Part shown: piece after piece, positions 5,529-5,633 of the stretch
Layout: each line of letters begins with the position of its first letter
How positions within the stretch are numbered: the first letter of the stretch is position 1
Assembly: GCA_964412395.1 (NCBI GenBank)
Contig: CAYPOY010000337.1
Coordinates: 1-5,633 of the forward strand
Direction: 5' to 3'
DNA length: 5,633 nt
Source: CAYPOY01 sp964412395
GTDB lineage: Bacteria; Chloroflexota; Anaerolineae; B4-G1
Position numbers and translations under genes: made by a program
Notes under the pieces: model-generated
Seen by the model: the letters and a program-made list of their open reading frames with translations, nothing else
What the model was told of the DNA's origin: nothing
Databases searched by the model: none

Positions 5529-5633
5529 TGTAACTACTCACCTGTCTTGCCCTGCTTTGGGGTTCGAAAAAATATAATTTCCCGTATTGTTTCGCCTGGC
5601 CTGAATATGACAACGAATCAGGGGGATTAACCG

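Noticed and set aside
5515..5613. N-terminal extension of the antitoxin to 5613
   Set aside because: There is no ribosome site and its composition is unlike the rest. The ATG at 5514 has GAGGGAG at good spacing. I read this region as leader or promoter.

Overview
The window looks like a GC-rich bacterial chromosome fragment. All the genes I accept lie on the minus strand. A DUF2207-type membrane protein, a small membrane zinc-ribbon protein and a RelE-like toxin-antitoxin pair together suggest Chloroflexota or a similar environmental lineage. That assignment is an inference of low to moderate confidence, because no rRNA or other taxonomic marker is present.

Left part (1-3566): a compact three-gene operon, read right to left, with a plausible sigma70-type promoter at 3539-3566. 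Its first gene (3510 to 3142) encodes a two-helix membrane hairpin with a C-terminal zinc ribbon. The second (3109 to 1433) encodes a secreted-then-anchored DUF2207-like protein. It has a signal peptide, an outer domain, one membrane helix and a cytoplasmic region, and ends in a striking Cys-Ala repeat tail (7 Cys in 14 residues). The third (1436 to 6) encodes a radical SAM/SPASM enzyme with an N-terminal PqqD/RRE-like domain, and its GTG start overlaps the preceding stop as GTGA. This is the layout of a peptide-modifying radical SAM system, but the candidate substrate is the cytoplasmic tail of a large membrane protein instead of a small free peptide. I regard this as the main discovery candidate. 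The radical SAM gene is also bracketed by perfect 25-nt inverted repeats, tandemly duplicated on the 5' side.

Middle part (3583-4259): an AT-rich island holding a stand-alone rmlC/rfbC (dTDP-4-dehydrorhamnose 3,5-epimerase). It is followed on its upstream side by a 128-nt intergenic stretch with short CACACGGAT direct repeats. Its composition differs clearly from both flanks, which suggests separate acquisition.

Right part (4260-5514): an antitoxin, a RelE/ParE-like toxin and a class I SAM-dependent methyltransferase. Each is joined to the next by a 4-nt stop/start overlap (ATGA, then GTGA), so the three are probably co-translated. Positions 5515-5633 are the leader of this operon and contain no gene I can support.
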